NCBI RefSeq assembly: GCF_026262575.1
Contig: NZ_JAPKFL010000008.1
Span: 140,129-204,128, forward strand
Length of the DNA: 64,000 nucleotides
Origin: Streptomyces marinisediminis
Lineage (GTDB): Bacteria > Actinomycetota > Actinomycetes > Streptomycetales > Streptomycetaceae
Direction of reading: 5' to 3'
Each line of letters begins with the position of its first letter. Positions within the stretch are counted from its first letter, which is position 1. This document shows, in pieces, positions 50,289-58,868 of this stretch. The notes below the pieces were generated by a model that was given only the letters and a program-made list of their open reading frames with translations, made no database searches and had not been told where the DNA came from. A program made the position numbers and the translations under genes.

Positions 50289-51368
50289 GTGGAGACCACC
50301 ATGGAAGCCGTGCTGCGCCCGGTCCTCGTGTTCGGTGGCGCCGCCGTCGTGGCCTGGGCCGTGGCCTGGTCCGTGGACCGGCTGCTGGTGCGCATCGACC
50401 GGCGGCACCCGGAGACGCCCCTGTGGGGCCTGCTGCGGCAGGGCCGCACACCGCTGATGGCCGTGCTGTTCGTCGCGCTGGTGCGGGGCTTCTTCGGCAG
50501 TACCCACCTCGTCGGGGACGGTCGCCAGAGAGTGGACCTGTGGCTGACCCTCATCGTGATCGCCGCCTCCGCGTGGCTGGCCCTGCGGGTGGCCGGGGCG
50601 GCCATGCAGACGGCGGCGGCCCGGTACAGCGGGGGCGCCCACGACCCGGCCCGGGCCCGCCGCGTGCGCACCCAGCTCACGCTCATCCAGCGCATGGTGA
50701 CCGCGGTGGTCGTCGTCGTGGCGGTGGCCGCGATGCTGCTCCAGTTCGACGGCATGCGCACCGTGGGGACCTCGATGCTGGCCTCGGCCGGTGTGCTCGG
50801 CATCGTCGCCGGCATCGCCGCCCAGTCGACCCTGAGCAACCTCTTCGCCGGCCTGTCCATCGCCTTCGGCGACATGGTGCGCATCGGCGACACGGTGATA
50901 GTCGACGGCGAGTACGGGGTGGTCGACGAGATCACCGTCTCCTACCTGGTGGTGCTGACCTGGGACGAGCGGCGCATCACCATGCCGGTGTCCTACTTCA
51001 CCAACAAGCCGTTCGAGAACTGGTCGCGCGGCGGCCAGCAGATGACCGGCACCGTCTACCTGCACCTGGACCACACGGCGCCCCTCGCGGAGCTGCGCGC
51101 CAAGACCGAGGAGATCGTGCGCGCCAGCGACTCCTGGGACGGGCGGAACTGGGGCGTGGTGGTCACCGACACCACCCCGTCGACGATCGAGGTGCGGGCG
51201 TCGATGACGGCCCGCACCCCGGACGACATCTGGACGCTCCGCTGCGAGGTGCGCGAACAGCTCATCGGGTGGCTGCGCGACGAGCACCCCTACGCGCTGC
51301 CGCGGCTGCGCACCACCCGGGAGCGGCCGGGGCCGGGCGGCGCCGACCGGCCGCTCGACGCCGGCTGA
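50289..51368 (+). CDS. MscS-family mechanosensitive channel
   Basis: 359 aa with four membrane helices and the C-terminal MscS beta domain. The pore-lining helix is GTSMLASAGVLGIVAGIAAQ followed by STLSNLFAGLSIAFGDM, and the beta domain opens with VRIGDTVIVDGEYGVVDEIT. Such channels open under membrane tension to release solutes. The GTG at 50289 has AAGGAG 11 nt upstream; ATG at 50301 is an equally plausible start. A TACGGT box (50247-50252) may be its -10. Convergent with rluD. Confidence 0.92.
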   Translation: METTMEAVLRPVLVFGGAAVVAWAVAWSVDRLLVRIDRRHPETPLWGLLRQGRTPLMAVLFVALVRGFFGSTHLVGDGRQRVDLWLTLIVIAASAWLALRVAGAAMQTAAARYSGGAHDPARARRVRTQLTLIQRMVTAVVVVVAVAAMLLQFDGMRTVGTSMLASAGVLGIVAGIAAQSTLSNLFAGLSIAFGDMVRIGDTVIVDGEYGVVDEITVSYLVVLTWDERRITMPVSYFTNKPFENWSRGGQQMTGTVYLHLDHTAPLAELRAKTEEIVRASDSWDGRNWGVVVTDTTPSTIEVRASMTARTPDDIWTLRCEVREQLIGWLRDEHPYALPRLRTTRERPGPGGADRPLDAG

Positions 51369-51374
51369 CGCGGC

Positions 51375-52313
51375 CTACCCCGCCACCCGCTCCAGCGCGT
51401 GCCGGAGGTCGGCCGGGTAGTCGCTGGCGTACTCCACCCAGCGGCCGTCCCCGGGGTGGGTGAAGCCGAGCCGCACCGCGTGCAGCCACTGCCGGGTCAG
51501 CCCCAGCCGCCGCGCGAGCGTGGGGTCGGCCCCGTAGGTGAGGTCACCGGCGCAGGGGTGCCGGTGCGCGGCCATGTGCACCCGGATCTGGTGGGTGCGG
51601 CCGGTCTCCAGCTTGATGTCGAGCAGGCTGGCGGCGCGGAACGCCTCGACGAGGTCGTAGTGGGTGACCGACGGCTTGCCGTCCGCGGTGACGGCCCACT
51701 TGTAGTCGTGCTGCGGGTGGCGTCCGATGGGCGCGTCGATGGTGCCGCTCAGCGGGTCGGGGTGCCCCTGGACCAGCGCGTGGTAGCGCTTGTCCACGGT
51801 GCGCTCGCGGAACTGCTGCTTGAGCCTGCTGTACGCGCGCTCGGACTTGGCGACGACCATCAGCCCGGACGTGCCCACGTCCAGCCGGTGCACGACGCCC
51901 TGCCGCTCGGCCGCGCCGGAGGTGGCCACGGCGTACCCGGCGGCGGCCAGCCCGCCGATGACGGTCGGCCCGCTCCAGCCCGGGCTGGGGTGGGCCGCGA
52001 CGCCGACCGGCTTCATCACCACGACGAGGTCGTCGTCGTCGTGGACGACGTCCATGCCCTCCACCGGCTCGGCGACGACGCGCACCGGCGCGGGCGGGGC
52101 GGGCATCTCCACCTCCAGCCAGGCGCCGCCGTGCACCCGGTCGGACTTCCCGGCCGCCGCCCCGTCCACCAGCACCTTGCCCTCGGCGGCGAGCTCGGCG
52201 GCCTTGGTGCGGGAGAAGCCGAACATCCTGGCCAGGGCGGCGTCCAGGCGCTCGCCCTCCAGGCCGTCGGGTACGGGAAGGGTGCGGATCTCGGGGGGCG
52301 GTGCGGTACTCAC
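51375..52313 (-). CDS. rluD: 23S rRNA pseudouridine synthase RluD-type
   Basis: 312 aa. An S4 RNA-binding domain at ~20-75 ([20 protein letters not shown]) precedes the catalytic domain with Asp145 in [11 protein letters not shown] and the tail motif [15 protein letters not shown]. It should make pseudouridines in 23S rRNA. GTG at 52313. In streptomycetes this gene usually sits directly next to lspA; here about 6 kb of other genes lie between them. Confidence 0.95.
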   Translation of the reverse strand: MSTAPPPEIRTLPVPDGLEGERLDAALARMFGFSRTKAAELAAEGKVLVDGAAAGKSDRVHGGAWLEVEMPAPPAPVRVVAEPVEGMDVVHDDDDLVVVMKPVGVAAHPSPGWSGPTVIGGLAAAGYAVATSGAAERQGVVHRLDVGTSGLMVVAKSERAYSRLKQQFRERTVDKRYHALVQGHPDPLSGTIDAPIGRHPQHDYKWAVTADGKPSVTHYDLVEAFRAASLLDIKLETGRTHQIRVHMAAHRHPCAGDLTYGADPTLARRLGLTRQWLHAVRLGFTHPGDGRWVEYASDYPADLRHALERVAG

Positions 52314-52336
52314 CCGGTCGAGTATGCCGGACGGGC

Positions 52337-52375
52337 GGCCCCCGCCCGGACCCGAGCCGGGTCCGGGCGGGGGCC
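52337..52375 (-). terminator. Terminator of the phoX-type gene
   Basis: Perfect 18-bp stem (52337-52354 with 52358-52375) with a 3-nt loop, between the PhoX-type stop and rluD. Confidence 0.75.
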
Positions 52376-52411
52376 GGGCGGGGGCCGGGCGGGGGCCGGG
52401 CGGGGGCCGGC
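52368..52411. repeat. 11-bp tandem repeat, four copies
   Basis: CGGGGGCCGGG repeated four times without interruption apart from the final base, overlapping the right arm of the hairpin. Confidence 0.85.
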
Positions 52412-52507
52412 GGCGCCGGGCGCGTACCCGGGCGGGGCCGGGCGCCGGAGCCCGCGCACGGACCGGCGGCCCGGTGGGGTCGCGCGCCGGCCCCACCGGG
52501 CCCGGGG

Positions 52508-54388
52508 TCAGGCGCCGACCACCCCGCCGTCTGCGCGGCGCACGACCACGGTCGCCGAGCGCGGGCGCCCGCCGCGGCGGTCCGGCCAGGAGCTGACCGC
52601 GTCCGGCCGGTCCGGCCCCGGCGTCCCCCAGCGGGACCCCGCCTCCCCCGGGTGCTGCACGTTGACGAACAGGGCGCGCCCGTCGGGGCTCGCGGTGACG
52701 CCGGTGATCTCCGCGCCGCGCGGGGAGGTCAGGAAGCGCCGCACCTCCCCGGTGCCGGGGTCGGCCGCCAGCAGCGCGTTGGTCCCGAACCGCTCGTGGC
52801 CGGTCTCGGCGCGGTGGAGCAGGTAGCCGGAGATCCCGGTCGAGATCCACAGCCGCCCGCCGGGGTCCAGCGCGAGGTCCTTGGGCGCGGCGAACAGGTC
52901 GCCCTGGTCCGGCCGCCCCGCCGGGCCCGGGTCCGACTCCCCCCCGACGGCGAACTCCTCCCACGTGAAGGACTCGGCGGCGGCGTCCCCGGCCGCCTCC
53001 CGCCAGCGGCGCACCCGTCCGGCCTGGTCCGCGCCGCCCGCGTCGGCACAGCAGGCGCCACCGCCCGCGCCGCCGGCGAGGGCGAGGTAGACCTCACCGC
53101 CCGAGGGACCGGCGGCCAGCCGCTCGGGACGCGGCAGACCGGTGGCACCGAGCGCGTCGGCCGCCATCCGCGCGCGCACCAGCACGTCGGCCTGGTCCTG
53201 CCAGCCGGCCGCACGGACCAGGGGGCCGGTCCCGTGGGACAGCGGCAGCCAGCGCCCGGTGCCGTCGGCGGAGAAGCGGGCCACGTAGAGCCGGCCGTGG
53301 TCCAGCGGGTCCGCGCCCTCCGCCCGCACCTGCCGCCACGGCCGGTCGCCGACGAACTTGTACACGTACTCGCCGTCCTCGGCGTCGGCGCTGTAGACGA
53401 CCACACGGCCCCGCGACTGGGTGACGGTGGCCCCCGCGTGCAGGAAGCGACCCAGCGCCGTCCGCTTGACCGGGGCGGCGCCCGGCCGGCGCGGGTCGAT
53501 CTCCACGACCCACCCGTGGCGCTGCGCCTCCCCGGGGGTGGCCGCCAGGTCGAAGCGGGCGTCCTCGCGGTGCCAGGGCGCGCCGAACCCGGCCGCGCTG
53601 AGCCCGTAGCGCGCCTGCGCCTCGGTGCGCTCCCACTCCGCGTCGTCCGTGCCGAACCAGGAGTTGACCTTCTCCTCGCAGGCCAGGTAAGTGCCCCAGG
53701 GCGTCGCACCGCCACCGCCGGAGGCCAGCACGCCCCGGGGCGGCTGCCCGGTGCGCAGCCAGGGGTGGTCGGCGCCGACCGGCCCGGCGAAGCGCACCGG
53801 GGTGGTGCCCGTCGTCCGGCGGCTGTGCGCGGAGTCCACCAGCGACCACCGGCCGCCGCGCTCGGCCACCGCGGCGATGGTCACGCCCTGGGCCGCGAGC
53901 GCCTGGGCGAGCCCGCCGGTGAGCTGGGCCGCGTCGACGGCCTCGTGGCCGATGGCCAGCAGGCCGCGGCGGCCGTCCGGCTCGGGGAAGAGTTCCAGCC
54001 CGTGGTGGTGCGTGCCGACCTGGTGGGCCTGGTCCAGCGCCGCGTGCCGCCCGTCCGGCCGCCACCGCGGGCCGGTGGACAGCAGGGGGGCGCCCCACGG
54101 GGCCAGCACCTCGGCGGTGTAGCCCTCGGGGACGGTGAGTTCGTCCCGGTCGTCGGGCGCCACGGCGCGGAAGCCGAGCCGGCCGGTGTCGCGGCCGTCC
54201 GCGCGCCGGGCCGGGGCGGGCGCCGACGCCAGCGCGGGCGGCGCGGCGAGGGCGAGGAGCCCGGCCGCGCCGGTCGCCAGCAGCGCCCGTCGCGTGACCC
54301 GGCTCCGCCCCGGTTCCGCCGACCCGTCGGTGCCGAAGTCCGGTGCATTTTCTCCGGGGCGCTCTTCGGCGCCGGATGCAGATCTCAT
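52508..54388 (-). CDS. Secreted PhoX-family phosphatase (DUF839)
   Basis: 626 aa. A Tat signal is present: [22 protein letters not shown] with cleavage near PALA. The rest matches the PhoX/DUF839 six-bladed propeller: [32 protein letters not shown] (metal-binding Glu residues), [22 protein letters not shown] and [16 protein letters not shown]. PhoX enzymes are calcium/iron alkaline phosphatases. Minus-strand promoter TTGACC/TAAGTT (18-nt spacing) lies upstream. With phoD this gives two extracellular phosphatases within 8 kb. Confidence 0.88.
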   Translation of the reverse strand: MRSASGAEERPGENAPDFGTDGSAEPGRSRVTRRALLATGAAGLLALAAPPALASAPAPARRADGRDTGRLGFRAVAPDDRDELTVPEGYTAEVLAPWGAPLLSTGPRWRPDGRHAALDQAHQVGTHHHGLELFPEPDGRRGLLAIGHEAVDAAQLTGGLAQALAAQGVTIAAVAERGGRWSLVDSAHSRRTTGTTPVRFAGPVGADHPWLRTGQPPRGVLASGGGGATPWGTYLACEEKVNSWFGTDDAEWERTEAQARYGLSAAGFGAPWHREDARFDLAATPGEAQRHGWVVEIDPRRPGAAPVKRTALGRFLHAGATVTQSRGRVVVYSADAEDGEYVYKFVGDRPWRQVRAEGADPLDHGRLYVARFSADGTGRWLPLSHGTGPLVRAAGWQDQADVLVRARMAADALGATGLPRPERLAAGPSGGEVYLALAGGAGGGACCADAGGADQAGRVRRWREAAGDAAAESFTWEEFAVGGESDPGPAGRPDQGDLFAAPKDLALDPGGRLWISTGISGYLLHRAETGHERFGTNALLAADPGTGEVRRFLTSPRGAEITGVTASPDGRALFVNVQHPGEAGSRWGTPGPDRPDAVSSWPDRRGGRPRSATVVVRRADGGVVGA

Positions 54389-54450
54389 GCGAATACCTCA
54401 CTGATGGGTGCGCCCACCCGTTCACCGCACTGCATCAGCGAGCGAGCAAA

Positions 54451-54489
54451 AACTTACGCACAACTGCCGCGGGCGGTCAAGTTCTTGAC
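54451..54489. promoter_or_regulatory. phoX promoter with overlapping perfect palindrome
   Basis: Minus-strand -35 TTGACC (54480-54475) and -10 TAAGTT (54456-54451), 18-nt spacer, close to the main vegetative consensus. The palindrome GTCAAG-TT-CTTGAC (54476-54489) covers the -35 and also gives a plus-strand TTGACA (54485-54490), so one site could serve both the phoX-type and the divergent amidase genes. Confidence 0.55.
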
Positions 54490-54612
54490 AGTGATAACGC
54501 GTCATGCTCCGCTGAAAAAGCCATAGTTGCGCGCCCACCCCGCCGCCGCCATTCGGCAGCATTTCGTCATTCCGTCACAGCCGAGATTCCAGAGATTTCC
54601 GGGAGGGTGCAC

Positions 54613-56445
54613 GTGGTCACCATCAGAGGACGCGATACCTGGGGCGCGCAGCCGGGCAGACCGGTCGAGGGGAATTGGGACCCGCGCAAGGGCGGTGTCG
54701 TCATCCACCACATGGGCGGCGGCAGCCATCCGCCGGACAGCGGCCTGCACTGCTACGGCATGGTCAAGGACATCCAGAGCAAGCACATGGACCCGGGCTG
54801 GCGCGGCTGGCTGCCCGACTGGTCCCCCGGCTACCTGGAGACCTACGACGACATCGCCTACAGCTTCGTCGTCTGCCAGCACGGCGACATCTTCGAGGGC
54901 CGCGGCGTGGCCACCCGCCCGGCCGCCAACGGCACGCGCTCCATCGACGTCAGCAACGCCGTCCGGGTGGGCGCCAACGAGGGGTTCTACGCGGTGCTCG
55001 GCCTGCTGGGCTCCGAGGACAGCCCGTCGGCCGCCATGCGGTCGTCCATCAAGGACCTCATCGGCTACCTGCGCGACCACGACCGCTACCCGGCGGGCCC
55101 GCTGATCCGGGGCCACCAGCAGGTCTGGGACACCGAGTGCCCGGGCAACCTCCAGCCCTACGTGCGCAACGGCTCGCTCGCGCCGCCGACCCCGCCCACG
55201 CCGCCGCCGACCATCTCCATCACCCCGCGGGCCCAGTGGGGCGCCAGGGCGCCCCGGGAACAGACGCGGACCACCTGGTCGGCCCGGCAGGGCTTCACGG
55301 TGCACTACTCGGCGGGGCCGACGACCCAGACGCCGCGGCAGATCCAGAACTACCACATGGACGTCCGCCAGTGGTCGGACATCGGGTACAACTTCCTGGT
55401 CGACCGCTACGGGCGGGCCTACGAGGGACGCGGCTGGCTGACGGTCGGCGCGCACGCCACCGGCCACAACACCAGCCACATCGGGGTGTGCTTCATCGGC
55501 GGCGACGGGGACGCCACCGCCGCGGCCAAGACGACGATCCGGGCGCTGTACCGCAAGGCCAACGCGCTGGCCGGGCGCGCGCTCACCCCCACCTACCACG
55601 GCGGCCTGCCGGGCAACTCGACCTCCTGCCCCGGCGCCGACCTGCGGGCCTGGGTCCGCGGCGGCATGGACGGCGAGGACGTGCCGATCGACGAGCGCCC
55701 CGCGCCCGGCGACCCCGGCGGCGGCGGGATGACGTCCGTCCGCTCGGTCGCCGCACAGCAGCGCGCGGTCAACTCCCTGGGCTACAGCCCCGCGCTGGCC
55801 GTGGACGGCATCTGGGGGCCGAACACGGACGCGGGCGTGCGCTGGCTGCAACGCCGCGTCGGCGTCACCGACGACGGCCTGTGGGGACCCAACACCGAAA
55901 GCGCTCACACCGCCTACCTGTCGGGCGGCTCGGGCGGCTCGGGTGGCATGACGTCCGTCCGCTCGGTCATCTCCCAGCAGAGCGCCGTCAACTCCCTGGG
56001 CCACAGCCCCGCCCTGGAGCTGGACGGCATCTGGGGGCCGAACACGGACGCGGGCGTGCGCTGGCTGCAACGCCGCGTCGGCGTCACCGACGACGGCCTG
56101 TGGGGACCCAACACCGAAAGCGCCTACTACGCCTACATCGACTCCGGCGCCGGCCTCGACGTCGACGGCGTCTTCGGCCCGGCCACCGTGTCGGCCGTGC
56201 AGCGGGTGACGGGCGCGACGGTGGACGGCCAGTGGGGCCCGGCGTCCGCCCGGGCGCTCCAGCGGCACCTCAACCGCTGGGCCGACGCCGACCTGGTCGT
56301 GGACGGCGACTTCGGCCCGGCGTCGGTACGGGCGCTCCAGCGGCACCTCAACACCATGACCGGCGCCGGTCTCACCGTGGACGGCGACTGGGGCAGCGCC
56401 ACCACCCGGGCCCTGCAGACCGCCCTGAACCGCGGCCGGTTCTGA
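54613..56445 (+). CDS. Double-domain peptidoglycan amidase with PG-binding repeats
   Basis: 610 aa. Two PGRP/amidase_2 domains in tandem: domain 1 (~1-200) with zinc ligands in VVIHHMGGG and RGHQQVWDTECPGN, domain 2 (~205-360) with FTVHYSAGP, YEGRGWLTVGAHATGHN and YHGGLPGNSTSCPG. Both keep the His/His/Cys set. The C-terminal ~240 residues are four to five peptidoglycan-binding modules (DGIWGPNTDAGVRWLQRRVG, DGLWGPNTES, DGDFGPASVRALQ). It should cut the muramoyl-alanine bond. GTG at 54613 has GGGAGGG upstream; a GTG two codons earlier is in frame. No signal peptide is present at either start, so export would need another route or cell lysis. Confidence 0.87.
   Translation: MVTIRGRDTWGAQPGRPVEGNWDPRKGGVVIHHMGGGSHPPDSGLHCYGMVKDIQSKHMDPGWRGWLPDWSPGYLETYDDIAYSFVVCQHGDIFEGRGVATRPAANGTRSIDVSNAVRVGANEGFYAVLGLLGSEDSPSAAMRSSIKDLIGYLRDHDRYPAGPLIRGHQQVWDTECPGNLQPYVRNGSLAPPTPPTPPPTISITPRAQWGARAPREQTRTTWSARQGFTVHYSAGPTTQTPRQIQNYHMDVRQWSDIGYNFLVDRYGRAYEGRGWLTVGAHATGHNTSHIGVCFIGGDGDATAAAKTTIRALYRKANALAGRALTPTYHGGLPGNSTSCPGADLRAWVRGGMDGEDVPIDERPAPGDPGGGGMTSVRSVAAQQRAVNSLGYSPALAVDGIWGPNTDAGVRWLQRRVGVTDDGLWGPNTESAHTAYLSGGSGGSGGMTSVRSVISQQSAVNSLGHSPALELDGIWGPNTDAGVRWLQRRVGVTDDGLWGPNTESAYYAYIDSGAGLDVDGVFGPATVSAVQRVTGATVDGQWGPASARALQRHLNRWADADLVVDGDFGPASVRALQRHLNTMTGAGLTVDGDWGSATTRALQTALNRGRF
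55729..56123 (+). repeat. Internal duplication in the amidase gene, 219-bp period
   Basis: The segment 55729-55904 is repeated at 55948-56123 with only a few base changes; both encode a module starting MTSVRSV and ending WGPNTES. A Ser/Gly linker (SGGSGGSGG) joins them. The near identity at the DNA level points to a recent duplication or gene conversion. Confidence 0.9.
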
Positions 56446-56480
56446 CCCTCCCGGCGACCGGGGCCACCGCGCCGCCGACG

Positions 56481-56528
56481 CGCGAGCGGGCCCGCCCGTC
56501 CCCTCGGGGCCGGGCGGGCCCGCTCGCG
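56481..56528 (+). terminator. Terminator of the amidase gene
   Basis: Perfect 18-bp stem (56481-56498 with 56511-56528) and a 12-nt loop, 35 nt beyond the amidase stop. Confidence 0.85.
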
Positions 56529-56769
56529 TTCCACGGCCCTGGGACCCGGCCCGCGTCCCGGAGCGTCCCACGCGCCCGCTCCGGGGCGGGGTCCGGCCCG
56601 GCGTCCCGGCCGCCCAGGAGGCGTTCCCGGCGTCCCGGGCCGTCCCGGACCGTCCCAGAACGCCCCGGGACGGCCCCGCAGGCGGCCCTCCGCCGGAAGA
56701 CTGGCGGCACGCCGCTCCCCGGGGCCCGCGGCCCAAGAGTTCGCACCACACAGCGGAGGAAACGCAAGG
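56529..56769. other. Non-coding leader region with degenerate GTCCC repeats
   Basis: About 240 nt between the amidase terminator and the next start. It contains many copies of a short GTCCC(G/A) motif, at roughly 10-20-nt intervals between about 56553 and 56665. No gene is seen. The promoter of the following secreted protein should be here, but no convincing -35/-10 pair was found. Confidence 0.45.
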
Positions 56770-57690
56770 ATGCACAGACGCAGAAGTCTGCCCGCCGTCG
56801 TCGCCACCGTGCTGAGCGCGCTGCTCGTCACGCTGCTGTCCGCCCCCACCGCGCAGGCCGCCGACTGGCCGGTGCTGAGCAGCGGCAGCACCGGGGCCGA
56901 CGTCACCACCGCCCAGCACCTGCTGACGGCCCGGGGCCACAGCACCTCGGCCGACGGCATCTTCGGCTCCGACACCACGTCGAAGACGAAGGCCTTCCAG
57001 CGGTCCAAGGGCCTGACGGCGGACGGCTACGTGGGCAGCCAGACCTGGAGCGCCCTGGTCGTCACGGTCCGCAGCGGCAGCGACGGCAGTGCCGTGAAGG
57101 CCGCCCAGGTCCAGCTCAACACCTACGGGCACCAGCTCGCGGTGGACGGTGTCTTCGGCAGCGGCACCGCCGGCGCGGTCCGCTCCTTCCAGAAGTCGAA
57201 GGGCCTGAGCGTCGACGGGGTCGTCGGCCCCAACACCTGGCGCGCCCTGATCACCGGCTCCGGCTCGGGCGGCGGGGGTGACGGCTCCAAGCTGACGCAC
57301 TCCCAGGCCACCTCCATGTTCCGCAGCGCCGGGATCAACTGGTCCTCCTCCGGGAACTGCTCCAACCGGAACGTGAGCACCTGCACCTCCTTCGACCAAC
57401 TGCGGCGCACGAGCGCCGAGGGCATCGTGACCCTGAAGCGCGCCAGCGGGTGCTCCATTCACCTGACCGGCGGCACGGAAACCGGGCACGCCTCCGGCAC
57501 CTACAGCCACTGGAACGGCTACAAGCTCGATTTCGCTACGTACGGCTGCATCAGCAACTACATCACCGGCAACTTCTCCTTCATCGGTTATCGCGGTGAC
57601 GGGGCGGCGCAGTACAAAGCCGCCTCAGGGAACATCTACGCCCGCGAAAGCAACCACTGGGACGCCACATTCCACAGCTGCGGCTGCTGA
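56770..57690 (+). CDS. Secreted peptidoglycan-binding protein with M15-like C-terminal domain
   Basis: 306 aa. Sec signal peptide (cleavage after PTAQA, ~31), then two PG_binding_1 modules (~33-100: DGIFGSDTTSKTKAFQ; ~103-165: DGVFGSGTAGAVRSFQ), a Gly/Ser linker and a ~130-residue C-terminal domain with GGTETGHASGTYSHWNGYKLDF, TYGCIS and six Cys. The His/Asp spacing GHA-x5-SH-x6-D resembles zinc D,D-peptidases of the M15 or related kind, but the match is by eye, so cell-wall peptidase is inference. ATG at 56770 has GGAGG upstream, 12 nt away. It lies next to the amidase and probably also acts on cell wall. Confidence 0.75.
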   Translation: MHRRRSLPAVVATVLSALLVTLLSAPTAQAADWPVLSSGSTGADVTTAQHLLTARGHSTSADGIFGSDTTSKTKAFQRSKGLTADGYVGSQTWSALVVTVRSGSDGSAVKAAQVQLNTYGHQLAVDGVFGSGTAGAVRSFQKSKGLSVDGVVGPNTWRALITGSGSGGGGDGSKLTHSQATSMFRSAGINWSSSGNCSNRNVSTCTSFDQLRRTSAEGIVTLKRASGCSIHLTGGTETGHASGTYSHWNGYKLDFATYGCISNYITGNFSFIGYRGDGAAQYKAASGNIYARESNHWDATFHSCGC

Positions 57691-57728
57691 ATTCCGTCCG
57701 AGTGCCTGAGAAGAACGGGAAGAAAGTC

Positions 57729-58088
57729 ATGCGCAAGAACTTCGCCAGAAAGGCCGTCGGCGCCTTCGTGGCCCTCGCGTTGACCGCGGGCCTGACCGCC
57801 GCGACCACCGGCACCGCGCAGGCGGCGTCGAACACCTGCTCCTACCCCTACGTGTGCCTGTACGTGCACGGCAACAAGACGGGCCAGTACCGGGACGTCA
57901 CGTCCTCCTACCAGTCGGTCACGCGCAGCGCGACCGCACAGGTGATCCACAACACGCGCAACGACGACGTGGTGCACCTGCGCTGGTCCGACGGCGTGGA
58001 GACCTGCGTGACGCCCAACACCCACCAGCGGATCGCCCGGCCGGCCACACTGACCGGGCTGAGGATCTCCTGGTCCGCGAGCTGCTGA
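57729..58088 (+). CDS. Small secreted protein, peptidase-inhibitor I36-like
   Basis: 119 aa. Sec signal peptide with cleavage after TAQA (~33); the mature ~86 residues carry four Cys and open with SNTCSYPYVCLYVHGNKTGQYRDV, the usual start of I36-type inhibitors and similar small beta-gamma-crystallin-like secreted proteins of Streptomyces. Target protease unknown. ATG at 57729 with GGAAG upstream; the gene follows the previous stop by 38 nt and is probably co-transcribed. Confidence 0.72.
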   Translation: MRKNFARKAVGAFVALALTAGLTAATTGTAQAASNTCSYPYVCLYVHGNKTGQYRDVTSSYQSVTRSATAQVIHNTRNDDVVHLRWSDGVETCVTPNTHQRIARPATLTGLRISWSASC

Positions 58089-58122
58089 GCGCACCCGCCG
58101 GCGCGGCACGCCGCCGCGTCGG

Positions 58123-58172
58123 CGGCACGCCGGACCCGGCCGTCGGAGGGGGCGGCCGGGTCCGGCGTGCCG
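58123..58172. terminator. Strong bidirectional terminator before lspA
   Basis: 20-bp stem (58123-58142 with 58153-58172) without mismatch and a 10-nt loop, between the secreted-protein gene and the convergent lspA. It marks the right boundary of the island between rluD and lspA. Confidence 0.85.
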
Positions 58173-58251
58173 GTGACGCTCCCGCGCGCGGTCGTGCGGC
58201 CCCGTCCGCCGTGCGGCCCCGTGCGGCGGCGGTGCCGGTGCGGCCGGTCCG

Positions 58252-58824
58252 CTAGTCCCGGTGGACCGTGCCGTCCGGGTCCAGGCCCCGGAAGGAGAGG
58301 ATGACGATCAGCACGCCGCCGCAGACGATCGCGGTGTCGGCGAGGTTGAACACGGCGAAGTGCGCCGGGGCGATGAAGTCCACCACCGCGCCCCGGAACA
58401 CGCCGGGCGAGCGGAAGACGCGGTCGGTGAGGTTGCCGAAGGCCCCGCCCAGGAGCAGCCCGAGCGCCAGCGCCCACGGCGTGCTGTAGAGCTTGCGGGC
58501 GAGCCGGAAGATCACCACGATGACGGCGGCCGCGATGACGGTGAAGACGATGGTCAGCGCCTCCCCGATGCCGAAGGCGGCGCCGGAGTTGCGCACCGCC
58601 GTCAGCCGCAGCAGGTCACCGACCACCTCGATGGAGGGCCGGCCCTCCAGGTGCTCCACGACCAGGAGCTTGGAGACCAGGTCGAGCACGTACGCGACGC
58701 CCGCCACGCTCAGGAGCACGCCGACGCGCCGCCTGCCGCGGGTCTGCCGCACGGCGTCGTCTTCCGCTCCCGCCCGGGACTTCTCCGGCCCGTCGTCGAT
58801 GGCCCGCTCCGCCTCTGCTGTCAC
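58252..58824 (-). CDS. lspA: Lipoprotein signal peptidase (signal peptidase II)
   Basis: 190 aa. Aspartic membrane protease removing signal peptides from lipid-modified prolipoproteins. Four membrane helices; catalytic Asp134 in [12 protein letters not shown] and Asp163 in VFNLADTAI, plus the conserved [10 protein letters not shown]. The first ~32 residues are a charged cytoplasmic extension usual in actinobacteria. GTG at 58824. Works after Lgt (10.0 kb) on lipoproteins such as those at 400-2650. Confidence 0.96.
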   Translation of the reverse strand: MTAEAERAIDDGPEKSRAGAEDDAVRQTRGRRRVGVLLSVAGVAYVLDLVSKLLVVEHLEGRPSIEVVGDLLRLTAVRNSGAAFGIGEALTIVFTVIAAAVIVVIFRLARKLYSTPWALALGLLLGGAFGNLTDRVFRSPGVFRGAVVDFIAPAHFAVFNLADTAIVCGGVLIVILSFRGLDPDGTVHRD

Positions 58825-58868
58825 GGGTCGAGCGTACGACACCGGTGCGGTGCCGCCCGCTCGCGCCC

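Noticed and set aside
54420..54430. GTTCACCGCAC as a PHO box of the phoX-type gene
   Set aside because: A single unit lying downstream of the predicted transcript start; no second repeat unit. A 7-nt match is expected several times by chance in 64 kb.
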